DNA of 64,000 nt from positions 1-64,000 of the forward strand of contig DASXWH010000188.1 in the NCBI GenBank assembly GCA_036503775.1, written 5' to 3'. Each line of letters starts with the position of its first letter. Positions within the stretch are counted from its first letter, which is position 1. The notes beneath the pieces are model-generated. The model was not told where the DNA came from. It did no database searches and saw only the letters and a program-made list of their open reading frames with translations. This document shows, in pieces, positions 1-7,401 of this stretch. This DNA is from Ohtaekwangia sp036503775. Lineage in GTDB: Bacteria > Bacteroidota > Bacteroidia > Cytophagales > Cyclobacteriaceae. The translations under genes and the position numbers were made by a program.

Positions 1-413
1 AGAAATGATCTGTAACTGATCACCAGGCAAATAGCACTGGTAGTCACGACTCCAAGACAAAGAAAGTATCCCGCCTTCCTGAATTGTTCTTTCCCCAGAT
101 TACTACAAAAAATGATCACCGGAAAAATCAAATGAGCAAGCCGGGCTTCAAAACGGGAAACTCCAATAGCAAAATTGTCGGTGTGAAGGAGTCCTATTGC
201 ATGTATCAATAAAGGCAGTGCAAATAAAACAATGTAGAATTTATAATCTCTCCATTTTTGCCTGATGTCAACTTTAGGTAACGTATAAAACCATAGAATA
301 ACGGACACTCCGATGAGGTTGTTTGTGAAATTACTATCAAATGGAATGGAAAAACAAAGAAAGTATAAACTGAAAGAAAGATACTCTTCGCGACTTCTTT
401 GTAGAATGTTCAT
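1..413 (-). CDS. O-antigen ligase/polymerase-like membrane protein, partial
   Basis: Reading the minus strand from an ATG at 413-411 gives 137 open codons that run off the window edge, so only the N-terminal part is present. The protein begins MNILQRSREEYLSFSLYFLC and then alternates hydrophobic helices (about residues 12-30, 33-45, 57-75, 98-108, 120-136) with short charged loops. An IPFD turn follows the first helix. This start resembles O-antigen ligase (Wzy/WaaL-like) polysaccharide enzymes, but their diagnostic large periplasmic loop is outside the window, so the name is an inference. It begins 42 bases downstream of the CPBP gene in the same direction and probably belongs to the same operon. 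Confidence 0.6.
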   Translation of the reverse strand, partial: MNILQRSREEYLSFSLYFLCFSIPFDSNFTNNLIGVSVILWFYTLPKVDIRQKWRDYKFYIVLFALPLLIHAIGLLHTDNFAIGVSRFEARLAHLIFPVIIFCSNLGKEQFRKAGYFLCLGVVTTSAICLVISYRSF

Positions 414-455
414 TCAGATACAAAAATAGATATTCACAACGCCATACACAATCTG

Positions 456-1385
456 TCAGTGATGGTTGCGCTGTATAAATCCGATAAGTTCCATTGCCCA
501 GGCAATACCCACGTGAACAATAATACCACCCCATATACTTTTTGTTTCATAAGCAATAACACCCAATATATATCCGCCAAATATGGAGCTTATAGACTCA
601 CCGGGTGGCTTGCCAAAATGTATTAGACAGTATACTGCGGCCATACTGATAACCGCTTTTCTTCCGATAAGGCTCATCATTCCGATCACCAGAAATCCGC
701 GAAAGAAAAATTCGACCGTTACAAAATCAATCCCGTAAACCAATTCATAAATACCGGTAGTTACCCACACCGAAACGTCCAGCGCTTCGGCAGCGTGGCC
801 ACCCCGGTACATCGGGTATTGCCGGATGAATGAGGGGTGAAATGAAGCTGCTATCATCAAGGGTATCATAATACCGAGCATAATAAAGTATGGCCGAGCG
901 TCAAACTGGCGACTGTTCAGTCCATAGACATGTTTCTCTTTTTTATCCCAGATGAAATAATAAATCAAAAACGGCAGAAATATTGTAAGCAGACTTATCA
1001 GGTTTACGCATACTTTATAGACCCACAACTGAAGGTCTTTGGTAACAAGCTCATTAACCATAGGCCGGAGGAAGGGTAGGCTGCTGTCAAGGCTTAAAGC
1101 AGCCAGTGCCAGTACACTTTTTATCCAGAACGTTTTGTCGAACCAAAAGGAGGGTTTGGTACCCTCGGTACAGATTAGCACAACGGTGTAATAAGCTGCG
1201 GAGAAAAAAAAGAAATAGTAGATGAATTTCGTAAAGCCTTCCTGCGCATCCAGGAAACTGTCTTCGAAATCATACTTGAAGTTTAGGTAGATGGCTATGG
1301 AAAGTAAAATAGCGACAAGGCCATATCGTTTAATCTGAAAATCTTCCCGAAGATGCTGAATAAGGTAGTTCCATATTTTCTTCAT
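456..1385 (-). CDS. CPBP-family (Rce1/CAAX-like) intramembrane protein
   Basis: A 309-residue integral membrane protein with about eight hydrophobic segments. The C-terminal third carries the CPBP motifs: VEFFFRGF (motif 1), then LIHFGKP (histidine of motif 2), then GGIIVHVGIAW (motif 3). Motif 1 is normally EExxxR; here the first Glu is Val, so proteolytic activity is uncertain. Family members process membrane-anchored or prenyl-type substrates, or act only as membrane chaperones. The start at 1385 is chosen because its ATG overlaps the maf stop as ATGA; a TTG at 1391 would lengthen it by two residues without benefit. It lies inside the accC-DUF1015-maf operon. Confidence 0.8.
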   Translation of the reverse strand: MKKIWNYLIQHLREDFQIKRYGLVAILLSIAIYLNFKYDFEDSFLDAQEGFTKFIYYFFFFSAAYYTVVLICTEGTKPSFWFDKTFWIKSVLALAALSLDSSLPFLRPMVNELVTKDLQLWVYKVCVNLISLLTIFLPFLIYYFIWDKKEKHVYGLNSRQFDARPYFIMLGIMIPLMIAASFHPSFIRQYPMYRGGHAAEALDVSVWVTTGIYELVYGIDFVTVEFFFRGFLVIGMMSLIGRKAVISMAAVYCLIHFGKPPGESISSIFGGYILGVIAYETKSIWGGIIVHVGIAWAMELIGFIQRNHH

Positions 1386-1951
1386 GACCAATGTGTCAAC
1401 TGTTGGTAAACCTTATGAATAGGCAAACCCATAACGTTGAAGTACGATCCGGTGATTTTCTCAATCGCGACCATACCTATCCAATCCTGTGCACCATAAG
1501 CTCCGGCTTTGTCGAACGGTTTATAGTGGTCAACATAGAACTCAATTTCAGCCCGGGTGAGATTGACAAACGTAACTTCGGTTGTATCGTCAAATGTAAC
1601 TTCTCTTTCTTTTGACAGGATACAAACTCCGGTCATTACCCGATGCATTTTTCCGGATAGCCAGGTCAGCATGCTGATCGCTTCAAGCCGATCCTGTGGT
1701 TTATTGAGAATGGAGTTCCCCAGGATCACCACGGTATCTGCCGTAACGATGATTTCATCTTTCATTCTGGGCCGGAAATATTCGGCCTTTTTAGCGGCAA
1801 GAAAACGAGCCACTTGATCAACCGGTAAGTCGTTGGGGAAGTCCTCATCAACATCTGGTTTCTCTACCGAAAAAGTAAACCCTGCCTCCTTCATCAGGTA
1901 TTGCCTGCGTGGTGAACTGGAAGCAAGTACGATTGGGCGATTGATGTTCAT
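1382..1951 (-). CDS. maf: Maf-like nucleoside triphosphate pyrophosphatase
   Basis: 189 residues, the normal length for Maf proteins. The N-terminus has the family hallmark IVLASSSPRRQYLM, and the middle holds the active-site region IIVTADTVVILG. Maf enzymes hydrolyse non-canonical or UTP/dTTP-type nucleotides to monophosphate and pyrophosphate in the cytoplasm and have been linked to septum formation. The gene overlaps its neighbours on both sides by four bases (ATGA at 1951-1948 and at 1385-1382), so translation is probably coupled to the DUF1015 gene upstream and the CPBP gene downstream. Confidence 0.93.
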   Translation of the reverse strand: MNINRPIVLASSSPRRQYLMKEAGFTFSVEKPDVDEDFPNDLPVDQVARFLAAKKAEYFRPRMKDEIIVTADTVVILGNSILNKPQDRLEAISMLTWLSGKMHRVMTGVCILSKEREVTFDDTTEVTFVNLTRAEIEFYVDHYKPFDKAGAYGAQDWIGMVAIEKITGSYFNVMGLPIHKVYQQLTHWS

Positions 1952-3255
1952 GACGCAAAAGGGGAGAAGATCGGATCCGTAAATTCTTTTTGCTTAATGG
2001 TACTGAAGAGAAATCCACAAATCACCTTGGGATAAAAATAAGTTGATTTCTGGGGCATAGTATAACCGCTGTAACAAACAGTTTTTACATCTTCGATGGA
2101 AACTTCATTGGTTATAATGGCTAGCTGTGCTTCGTTCTGAATCACTTTCTTCAGGCAGTCACTGAAGCTTCGGTCAAAGCTTATTGTTTCAGACTGGCGC
2201 TGATCTTTTCCTGAAATTCCCAAAGCTTTTTCGATAATGAAATAGTGCATTACCGTAAGATCGAGGCGCTTGATCACATCCGGAAAAGGCCACTTCATTT
2301 TATCGATAGCTTCAGGCTTCAACACGATTTTGTAAGCATTCTCCCGGAAGATCAATCCAAAAGCCCAGCGTTTTCCGGCAATAATCTCGTTCAGCGTATC
2401 CGCATCTTCTACAGGTTTGATGGTAAAATATTTCGATAGCGTTTCCAGTATTTTTTCTTCACGGAATTCCGGCAGTTTTGAAATCAGACGGTGTGTGGGC
2501 AGGATGCGAAGATCGTCAGCTTCAGTATTTGTCAGGTACATGAGGTGGAAATTATACCCTTCATTCCCGGTGTGGTGTGGATTAGCTCTTTTGCATTTTT
2601 CCTTATAGGCTAAAGAGCTTTCATACCGGTGATGACCATCAGCCAGAATCACGGTTTGTGATTTCAGCCTCTTCAGAAACTTTTCAATGACCGGAACATC
2701 ATGAATAACAGCCAACACGTCACGCACGCCTTGATAGTCTTCAACTTCATAGAGAGGCGATTGAATAGCCTCATCCATATAGCGCTCAAGTTCAAAGGAT
2801 GAGTCTGTATACAGACCATGCGTAGGACTCACATGTAGTTCGGTGTTTTCCAGCAGTTCAATGCGGTCGTTTACCGCTTTTGGAATAGTGTTCTCATGAC
2901 GAAGAATCACATTCTCCTCCCAGTGGTAAGCCCGTATGTGGCATATGAATCCTTTTCTGCAATACTCGCGTGCTGATCCGGCTAATTTAAAATACTGATA
3001 GTAGACATAGATACCGGGAAGTCTATCCTGAATCAGAATTCCCTTTTGTTTCCATTCCTCCAGCAGAAGCCCGGCCCGGATAGCTGCCCCCGGTTGTTGT
3101 GGAACGGAAAGGTGAATGCTGTTGTGAATATTCCTGTACAGGTTGGCGCGCTGCTTTTCGGACACGACATCAAACAGGGGAGATGTAAGTTCATCAATAG
3201 TGTTAGCCAGGTCCTGATTATAACGCCAGGGTCTGATAGGTAAAATTTCTGCCAT
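1948..3255 (-). CDS. DUF1015 family protein
   Basis: 435 residues, matching the usual DUF1015 length. The start MAEILPIRPWRYN and the central motif ILADGHHRYESSLAYKE (about residues 203-219) are typical of the family. It is soluble, with no signal peptide or membrane segment. The biochemical function is not established; members often sit near serine or amino-acid metabolism genes, but here the neighbours are accC (six bases upstream) and maf (ATGA overlap downstream). The family assignment is firm; no role is proposed. Confidence 0.9.
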   Translation of the reverse strand: MAEILPIRPWRYNQDLANTIDELTSPLFDVVSEKQRANLYRNIHNSIHLSVPQQPGAAIRAGLLLEEWKQKGILIQDRLPGIYVYYQYFKLAGSAREYCRKGFICHIRAYHWEENVILRHENTIPKAVNDRIELLENTELHVSPTHGLYTDSSFELERYMDEAIQSPLYEVEDYQGVRDVLAVIHDVPVIEKFLKRLKSQTVILADGHHRYESSLAYKEKCKRANPHHTGNEGYNFHLMYLTNTEADDLRILPTHRLISKLPEFREEKILETLSKYFTIKPVEDADTLNEIIAGKRWAFGLIFRENAYKIVLKPEAIDKMKWPFPDVIKRLDLTVMHYFIIEKALGISGKDQRQSETISFDRSFSDCLKKVIQNEAQLAIITNEVSIEDVKTVCYSGYTMPQKSTYFYPKVICGFLFSTIKQKEFTDPIFSPFAS

Positions 3256-3261
3256 GAATAA

Positions 3262-4752
3262 TCAGCGGTTTCTCTTCCAGTTACTTATGGGAGCCTGCGT
3301 AAGCTCATTTGATTTTGCCTGCCCGTTGGTATTGCTCAGCAGAGAGGACGCGAGAATGGCGGCAAGCATTTCTTCGTCTTCGGATTTTATAGCCTGAAGT
3401 ACTTCGGGCTTAAAGAAATTCTCAACAAAGCGTGTATCAAAGTTGCCTTTCCGGAATGATGGGTGCTCCATAACAAAGCGGCAAAATCCCAACGTTGTTT
3501 CAAGGCCGGTGATCTCATACTCATCAATGGCCCGGATAGTTTTCTCAATAGCTTCTTCACGGTTTGTGGCATGGCAAATCAGTTTAGCGATCATCGGATC
3601 ATAATAAAATGGAATCTCCATACCCTGTTCAAAGCCATCATCTACACGTATACCATGACCCTGAGGTCGCTTATAAGTTTTTAACGTACCAATATCCGGT
3701 AAGAAATTATTGGCAGGGTCTTCTGCATATACTCTGATCTCGATGGCATGCCCATTCATTTTCAGTTCTTCCTGCGTGAACGGAAGTTTTTCACCCTGCG
3801 CAATTTTTATCTGAAGTTTTACCAGATCAAGGCCGGTGATCTGTTCGGTTACCGGGTGTTCTACCTGTAGTCGGGTATTCATTTCAAGGAAATAGAAATT
3901 CAGCTGATCATCCAGAATGAACTCAACTGTTCCGGCATTATAATAACCACATGATTTCGCTACATTAATAGCAGCTTCACCCATGGCTTTACGTTTCTCC
4001 GGAGTGAGTATGGATGATGGCGCTTCCTCAACCACTTTCTGGTGTCTGCGTTGGATGGAGCACTCGCGTTCAAACAGGTGAACGACATTTCCGTGCTGAT
4101 CTCCTAGCACCTGAAATTCAATATGGCGTGGCCGGGTGATGTATTTTTCAATGAACACAGAACCATCACCAAACGCAGATGTTGCCTCGCTGATGGCGCG
4201 CTCCATTTGTTCTTCAAAATCGGCTTCCCTGTCAACAATACGCATGCCCTTTCCACCACCACCGGCACTGGCTTTGATCAGAACCGGATAACCAATTTGT
4301 GCAGCGATTTTTTTCGCTGCGTTCACATCGGTAATGGGCTCACTTGTGCCCGGCACTAATGGCACATTGAATTTGGCCACTGCCGCTTTCGCAGCGAGTT
4401 TACTCCCCATCAGCTCAATGGCTTTTGCTGATGGCCCGATAAATACCAGACCCGCTTTCTCTGCGGCCTGGGAAAAATCTTCATTTTCAGAAAGGAACCC
4501 ATAGCCGGGATGTACTGCATCAGCCCCCGTTAACTTGGCTGCAGCAATGATTTTATCGATCCGGAGGTACGATTCAGCAGACGGAGGGGGCCCGATCAAA
4601 ACGGCTTCATCGGCATAACGTACGTGGAGTGACTGGCGGTCAGCTTCGCTGTAAACAGCCACGGTTTTGATTCCCATTTCACGTGCCGAGCGCATGATCC
4701 GCAGGGCAATTTCTCCACGGTTTGCTACCAGTATTTTGTTGATTTTTCTCAT
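3262..4752 (-). CDS. accC: Biotin carboxylase subunit of an acyl-CoA carboxylase
   Basis: 496 residues from the ATG at 4752, which gives the standard start MRKINKILVANRGEIALR. The ATP-grasp core is complete: glycine-rich loop GGGGKGMRIV, HQKVVEEAPS, and the catalytic EMNTRLQVEHPVTE. The enzyme carboxylates biotin on a carrier protein using ATP and bicarbonate. It carries about 45 residues beyond the classical 450-residue AccC, ending in SNWKRNR, a tail found on carboxylases paired with acetyl/propionyl-CoA carboxyltransferases. No carrier or carboxyltransferase gene is adjacent, so the acyl-CoA substrate is open. A longer reading from 4821 adds 23 residues unlike the family and would reach towards the promoter region of the divergent gene. 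Confidence 0.93.
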   Translation of the reverse strand: MRKINKILVANRGEIALRIMRSAREMGIKTVAVYSEADRQSLHVRYADEAVLIGPPPSAESYLRIDKIIAAAKLTGADAVHPGYGFLSENEDFSQAAEKAGLVFIGPSAKAIELMGSKLAAKAAVAKFNVPLVPGTSEPITDVNAAKKIAAQIGYPVLIKASAGGGGKGMRIVDREADFEEQMERAISEATSAFGDGSVFIEKYITRPRHIEFQVLGDQHGNVVHLFERECSIQRRHQKVVEEAPSSILTPEKRKAMGEAAINVAKSCGYYNAGTVEFILDDQLNFYFLEMNTRLQVEHPVTEQITGLDLVKLQIKIAQGEKLPFTQEELKMNGHAIEIRVYAEDPANNFLPDIGTLKTYKRPQGHGIRVDDGFEQGMEIPFYYDPMIAKLICHATNREEAIEKTIRAIDEYEITGLETTLGFCRFVMEHPSFRKGNFDTRFVENFFKPEVLQAIKSEDEEMLAAILASSLLSNTNGQAKSNELTQAPISNWKRNR

Positions 4753-4834
4753 AACAGGGCCCAAGGGCACAATGCTAACCATAATTTCCAGACGACCCAA
4801 GCGGTTTAAGGCCTGCACCAAAGCGTTTTTTGCT

Positions 4835-4842
4835 TATTTTTG
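4835..4842 (+). promoter_or_regulatory. Candidate -7 box for the oxoamine synthase gene
   Basis: TATTTTTG matches the Bacteroidota -7 element TAnnTTTG exactly and ends 23 bases before the ATG at 4866. No clear TTTG -33 element lies at the usual 19-base distance. It sits in the 113-base divergent region between accC and the oxoamine synthase. Confidence 0.5.
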
Positions 4843-4865
4843 CCGCAATTTAACTTGACTGTGAA

Positions 4866-6122
4866 ATGGTAGATTTATTTGAAAAGCTTAGAATGGAGGC
4901 CGGACCGCTGGCCAAGTATTCACACCTCCCGGACGACTACTTCTTCTTCCCTAAACTGGAAGGTGAGATCGGCCCACGTATGAAATTCAATGGTAAAGAA
5001 GTTCTCAACTGGAGTTTAAATAACTACCTGGGGTTGGCTAATCACCCCGAGGTTCGTAAAGCTGACGCTGATGCTGCGGCCAAATACGGTATGGGCCTGC
5101 CTATGGGGGCCCGTATGATGTCCGGTAATTCCGTACACCACCTCGAACTTGAAAAGCAACTGGCTGACTTCGTAATGAAGGAGGATGTTATGCTGCTTAA
5201 TTTCGGATACCAGGGTGTGGTATCGATTATCGATGCACTGGTAGACCGGAAGGATGTTATCGTTTATGATGCAGAGTCACATGCCTGTATCATCGATGGT
5301 GTTCGCCTGCATATGGGTAAGCGATTTGTCTATACGCATAACGATATGGACAGCCTGGAGAAACAACTACAGCGCGCCACGAAACTGGCTGACGAAACAG
5401 GTGGTGGTATTCTGGTGATCACGGAAGGTGTATTCGGAATGTCCGGCAAACAAGGCGACCTGAAAGGCGTGGTAGAGTTGAAGAAGAAATACAACTTCAG
5501 ACTTTTTGTTGATGATGCTCATGGCTTTGGTACCATGGGTAAAACCGGTGCAGGAACTGCCGAAGAGCAGGGCGTTCAGGATCAGGTGGATTTATATTTT
5601 TCTACGTTTGCCAAATCGATGGCCAGCATCGGTGCATTTGTAGCAGGTGATAAACGGATCCTTAAGTATTTACGCTACAGCGTTCGCTCTCAGATCTACG
5701 CCAAGAGCTTACCGATGCCGTTGGTAATCGGTGCATTGAAGCGTCTGGAATTATTGAAGACAAAGCCGGAGATGAAGGATAACCTTTGGAAGATCGTTAA
5801 CGCTATGCAGAGTGGATTGAAGGAACGTGGTTTTAACATCGGCACAACCAGCTCTCCGGTAACCCCTGTATTATTCAAAGGTGGTGTAGGTGAGGCAGCC
5901 AACATGTCGATGGATCTTCGCGAGAACTTCAATATTTTCTGCTCTGTGGTGATTTATCCGGTTGTTCCTAAGGATGTTATTATGTTCCGGATTATCCCTA
6001 CGGCTGTACACACATTGTCAGATGTTGAGGAGACCTTAACGGCATTCTCGAAGCTCAAAACCAAGCTGGATAGCGGGTTCTATAAGGAGGAAGTATTGGT
6101 ATCAGTGACAAAGGGGGTCTAA
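4866..6122 (+). CDS. Alpha-oxoamine synthase, serine palmitoyltransferase/cysteate acyltransferase type
   Basis: 418 residues, a fold-type I PLP enzyme of the alpha-oxoamine synthase family, which condenses an amino acid with an acyl thioester and releases CO2. Visible features are NYLGLANHPEV near the N-terminus, the glycine loop LNFGYQGVV, DDAHGFGTMG (PLP-ring Asp and His) and STFAKSMASIGAF with the Schiff-base lysine. The TFAKS form resembles serine palmitoyltransferase more than AONS or KBL (which have TLGKA/TLSKA). No biotin or threonine genes adjoin. In Cytophagales the same family includes the cysteate acyltransferase that starts sulfonolipid synthesis, so the substrate may be serine or cysteate. 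It is divergent from accC. Confidence 0.88.
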   Translation: MVDLFEKLRMEAGPLAKYSHLPDDYFFFPKLEGEIGPRMKFNGKEVLNWSLNNYLGLANHPEVRKADADAAAKYGMGLPMGARMMSGNSVHHLELEKQLADFVMKEDVMLLNFGYQGVVSIIDALVDRKDVIVYDAESHACIIDGVRLHMGKRFVYTHNDMDSLEKQLQRATKLADETGGGILVITEGVFGMSGKQGDLKGVVELKKKYNFRLFVDDAHGFGTMGKTGAGTAEEQGVQDQVDLYFSTFAKSMASIGAFVAGDKRILKYLRYSVRSQIYAKSLPMPLVIGALKRLELLKTKPEMKDNLWKIVNAMQSGLKERGFNIGTTSSPVTPVLFKGGVGEAANMSMDLRENFNIFCSVVIYPVVPKDVIMFRIIPTAVHTLSDVEETLTAFSKLKTKLDSGFYKEEVLVSVTKGV

Positions 6123-6128
6123 AAAAAA

Positions 6129-6150
6129 CCGCTTTTTCAGTGGATTTTTA
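6129..6150 (+). terminator. Weak terminator-like hairpin
   Basis: CCGCT (6129-6133) pairs with AGTGG (6139-6143) around a TTTTC loop and is followed by ATTTTTA. The stem is flanked by A- and T-runs that can extend pairing. It lies seven bases after the oxoamine synthase stop. Confidence 0.4.
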
Positions 6151-6208
6151 GCGTTTTTATTTAAATTGGCGTTAAGAAACTAATTTTTCATCCTAAAACT
6201 CTAATACA

Positions 6209-6385
6209 ATGCAAAAGTTTCAAGAGCTCAAAGATCTCATTACTTCCCTGGAAGGAGATATTGACAAGTTTTATAATAAAGGCAACAGCGCTGCCGGTAC
6301 CCGTGTAAGAAAGGGTATGCAAGACCTTAAAAACATTGCTCAGGCTATCCGCTCTGAAGTTCAGGATATCAAGAACAAAGCGTAA
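6209..6385 (+). CDS. Histone H1-like small protein (Bacteroidota type)
   Basis: A 58-residue gene that starts MQKFQELKDLITSLEGD, continues FYNKGNSAAGTRVRKGMQDL and ends QDIKNKA. This length and sequence are what I recognise as the small proteins annotated as histone H1 in Cytophagales and Flavobacteriia: an alpha-helical, lysine-bearing protein with the conserved GNxAAGTRVRKGMQDLK block. The family is presumed to bind DNA or nucleoid; direct evidence is limited. It stands alone, with a weak hairpin before it and a strong terminator directly after, so it is probably a monocistronic, possibly abundant transcript. Confidence 0.85.
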   Translation: MQKFQELKDLITSLEGDIDKFYNKGNSAAGTRVRKGMQDLKNIAQAIRSEVQDIKNKA

Positions 6386-6410
6386 GCCTTTCTTAAGATA
6401 AACATAAGAG

Positions 6411-6445
6411 CCGTTCTGCTGTTGCCCACAGTAGAACGGTTTTTC
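6411..6445 (+). terminator. Rho-independent terminator after the H1-like gene
   Basis: CCGTTCTGCTG (6411-6421) pairs with CAGTAGAACGG (6429-6439), with one G-A mismatch, and is followed directly by TTTTTC. A strong intrinsic terminator on the plus strand, 25 bases after the H1-like stop codon. Confidence 0.88.
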
Positions 6446-6492
6446 TATTTTAACCTGTCTTTAATTCAAGTTAAACAATAATCAAACGAACC

Positions 6493-6840
6493 ATGAAAAC
6501 ACTACTGCTTCTGGGATTGATTATGACATTGTTCTCCTGTCATCATGAAACCGAACCTATACTTAAGGGAAAATATGTTGAGGTGTCACCACAGGCAGGA
6601 CGCTCTCAGCTTGAGTTCAGCAGCAGCCGCGTAATTAGAACTGAGCCGGGCAGTTCAGGCTCAGATGTGTTTAGGTATGAAATTGAAGAGGGTATGATCA
6701 CTCTTACACCAGCCTGGGATAATTCGCCTGCGACAAAAATGGAAATTGAAATCACAAACCGATCAGAATTTGTAATTGAAAATCTATACCCCGGCATACC
6801 TGAGGCAACCCATTCTTACATGACATTCCGGAAGAAATAA
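6493..6840 (+). CDS. Small hypothetical lipoprotein
   Basis: 115 residues with a lipoprotein signal peptide: MKTLLLLGLIMTLFSC, lipobox ending at Cys16, followed by HHETEP. The rest is a soluble, beta-rich domain of about 95 residues (KGKYVEVSPQ near the start, MTFRKK at the end), similar in outline to small lipocalin-like or META-like lipoproteins of Bacteroidota. I do not recognise a named family. It is expected to be anchored in the outer or inner membrane facing the periplasm. It is isolated, behind a terminator, and converges with the peroxiredoxin gene 22 bases away. Confidence 0.7.
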   Translation: MKTLLLLGLIMTLFSCHHETEPILKGKYVEVSPQAGRSQLEFSSSRVIRTEPGSSGSDVFRYEIEEGMITLTPAWDNSPATKMEIEITNRSEFVIENLYPGIPEATHSYMTFRKK

Positions 6841-6862
6841 CTTCACCACCCGGAGAACCCGG

Positions 6863-7399
6863 TCATTTCTTTTTTGCAGGATTTTTTCTCGCTTTGGCTG
6901 CCGTTTTTTTCGGTGCTGATGGCTTCGGTTTTGGCTTTGGAGTTTCTTCCCGGAGGATCTGAGCCGTATGATCTTTGGTATTCACTTTTTCAATGATCTC
7001 TTCAATGATACCTTTTTCATCGATCAGGAAAGTGGTACGGAGAGTACCCATGAATTTTCGTCCATACATTGATTTTTCTCCCCACGTTCCGTATGCATCG
7101 TGTATGGCTTTGTCTGTATCTGCGAGTAAACGAAAGGGAAGCTTTTCTTTTTTAATGAACTTCTGATGCATCTTCTCATCATCTGTGCTTACGCCTAAGA
7201 CTTCATAACCCTGTTTTTGAAGAAGCTTATAGTTGTCCCGGAGATTGCAGGCTTCAAAGGTGCATCCCTCTGTCATATCCTTGGGATAGAAATACAGAAC
7301 TATTTTCTTTCCCTTCAAATCAGACAACTTTACAATATTCCCATCCTGATCTTTTACTGCGAAGTCGGGTGCTTTTTGTCCAGCCTGGGGAAATGCCAT
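6863..7399 (-). CDS. bcp: Thioredoxin-dependent peroxiredoxin, BCP/PrxQ type, with basic tail
   Basis: 178 residues. The core of about 150 residues shows the atypical 2-Cys BCP pattern DMTEGCTFEACNLRD, with the peroxidatic Cys46 and resolving Cys51 five residues apart. The enzyme reduces hydroperoxides in the cytoplasm with thioredoxin. Beyond the normal end there is a tail of about 25 residues rich in Lys, Pro and Ala (TPKPKPKPSAPKK and onward), which BCP proteins usually lack and which could bind nucleic acid or be a flexible tag. The gene follows the M23 peptidase by two bases, so the two are probably co-transcribed. Confidence 0.92.
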   Translation of the reverse strand: MAFPQAGQKAPDFAVKDQDGNIVKLSDLKGKKIVLYFYPKDMTEGCTFEACNLRDNYKLLQKQGYEVLGVSTDDEKMHQKFIKKEKLPFRLLADTDKAIHDAYGTWGEKSMYGRKFMGTLRTTFLIDEKGIIEEIIEKVNTKDHTAQILREETPKPKPKPSAPKKTAAKARKNPAKKK

Positions 7400-7401
7400 G
7401 G

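Noticed and set aside
337..534. Minus-strand open frame across the CPBP end
   Set aside because: It overlaps the CPBP 3' end and the start of the O-antigen-ligase-like gene in another phase and has no recognisable protein pattern.
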